Below are positions 20,041 through 20,278 of a stretch of 20,278 nt of DNA, one piece after another (the first letter of the stretch is position 1; each line of letters begins with the position of its first letter). The translations under genes and the position numbers were made by a program. The notes beneath the pieces are model-generated. The model had not been told where the DNA came from. It worked only from the letters and a program-made list of their open reading frames with translations, and ran no database searches. The stretch comes from Guillardia theta CCMP2712 (lineage: Eukaryota > Cryptophyceae > Pyrenomonadales > Geminigeraceae). The stretch covers positions 270,691 to 290,968 of the forward strand of contig NW_005434578.1 of assembly GCF_000315625.1 (NCBI RefSeq), given 5' to 3'.

Positions 20041-20278
20041 ATGGTTCTTCAGTATGATGAAAATGTTCGCAACCTGCTGTATCGGAGATCATGCCAATAC
20101 ACGCAGAGCGGACTTGTGGATGCCTCTGTCCTCGAAGCTGATCTCGTCGAGAGGGTGAAGAGCTTCGCGAAGCGTTATCCGAACAGCAGGACAGCCCAGG
20201 CTTGCAAGGCTGTGGAGGGATGCACCCCCGACGCTATCGCAGAAGCCATCCGCTCGACATGTCAGCAGGCACGACGTG
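20041..20278 (+). CDS. Second copy of the subtelomeric family gene (truncated by window end)
   Basis: The 79 visible codons start MVLQYDENVRNLLYRRSCQY and stay in frame to the window edge. They align throughout with the copy at 17429, including KRYPNSRTA and GCTPDAIAEAIRSTC. Differences are mostly synonymous or conservative, and there is a one-codon length change in the variable stretch after CQYTQ. That pattern suggests that the N-terminal frame is under selection in both copies. The C-terminal part is outside the window. Confidence 0.75.
   Translation, partial: MVLQYDENVRNLLYRRSCQYTQSGLVDASVLEADLVERVKSFAKRYPNSRTAQACKAVEGCTPDAIAEAIRSTCQQARR

Overview
The window looks like nuclear DNA from a unicellular eukaryote. 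Every recognisable gene is split by very short GT-AG introns, mostly 40-60 bp, and the right part carries plant/algal-type telomeric repeats (TTTAGGG). The compact introns, plus a potassium-type vacuolar pyrophosphatase, fit an alga or protist; a cryptophyte such as Guillardia is my best guess, but that is inference. All exon models were assembled by eye from splice signals, frame continuity and family knowledge. No RNA or database evidence was available.

Layout. 1-1363: a 51-bp minisatellite, then exons (674-947, +) of a gene related to the next one. 1364-3876 (-): an unrecognised four-exon gene for a ~789-residue membrane-anchored, helical protein. 3877-4515: a divergent intergenic region rich in small dyads and repeats. 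4516-8071 (+): a nine-exon membrane-bound H+-translocating pyrophosphatase with an unusual N-terminal extension, an altered active-site loop and a large C-terminal insertion. 8072-9460: mostly non-coding, with a weak single-pass membrane ORF, a GGGA tract and a cluster of GC-rich hairpins. 9461-10663 (-): an unrecognised gene with a weak ankyrin-like feel and one unresolved exon junction. 10664-13291: weak ORFs, a 24-copy 22-bp pyrimidine satellite and a CAG/CGG repeat. 13292-15441 (+): RUVBL1/RVB1 in 14 exons. 15523-16813 (-): RNase H1 (hybrid-binding domain plus RNase HI domain), convergent with RVB1. 16975 to the end: subtelomeric-like DNA made of degenerate and perfect TTTAGGG tracts alternating with a gene family of unknown function.

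The most interesting part is the right end. A 2,612-bp unit recurs: a TTTAGGG tract, ~110 bp of leader, then a gene that starts with the same N-terminal sequence. The complete copy (17429-19263) ends in a domain resembling the PD-(D/E)xK-like region found at the C-terminus of some non-LTR retrotransposon proteins, but no reverse transcriptase motif is visible. The second copy (20041 onward) is cut off by the window. The G-rich strand is the + strand, so if these tracts mark polarity the chromosome end lies to the right and the genes are transcribed toward it.

The pyrophosphatase (endomembrane proton pump), RVB1 (chromatin and snoRNP AAA+ ATPase) and RNase H1 (removal of RNA in RNA:DNA hybrids) are ordinary housekeeping genes. 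Nothing suggests that they form one pathway.
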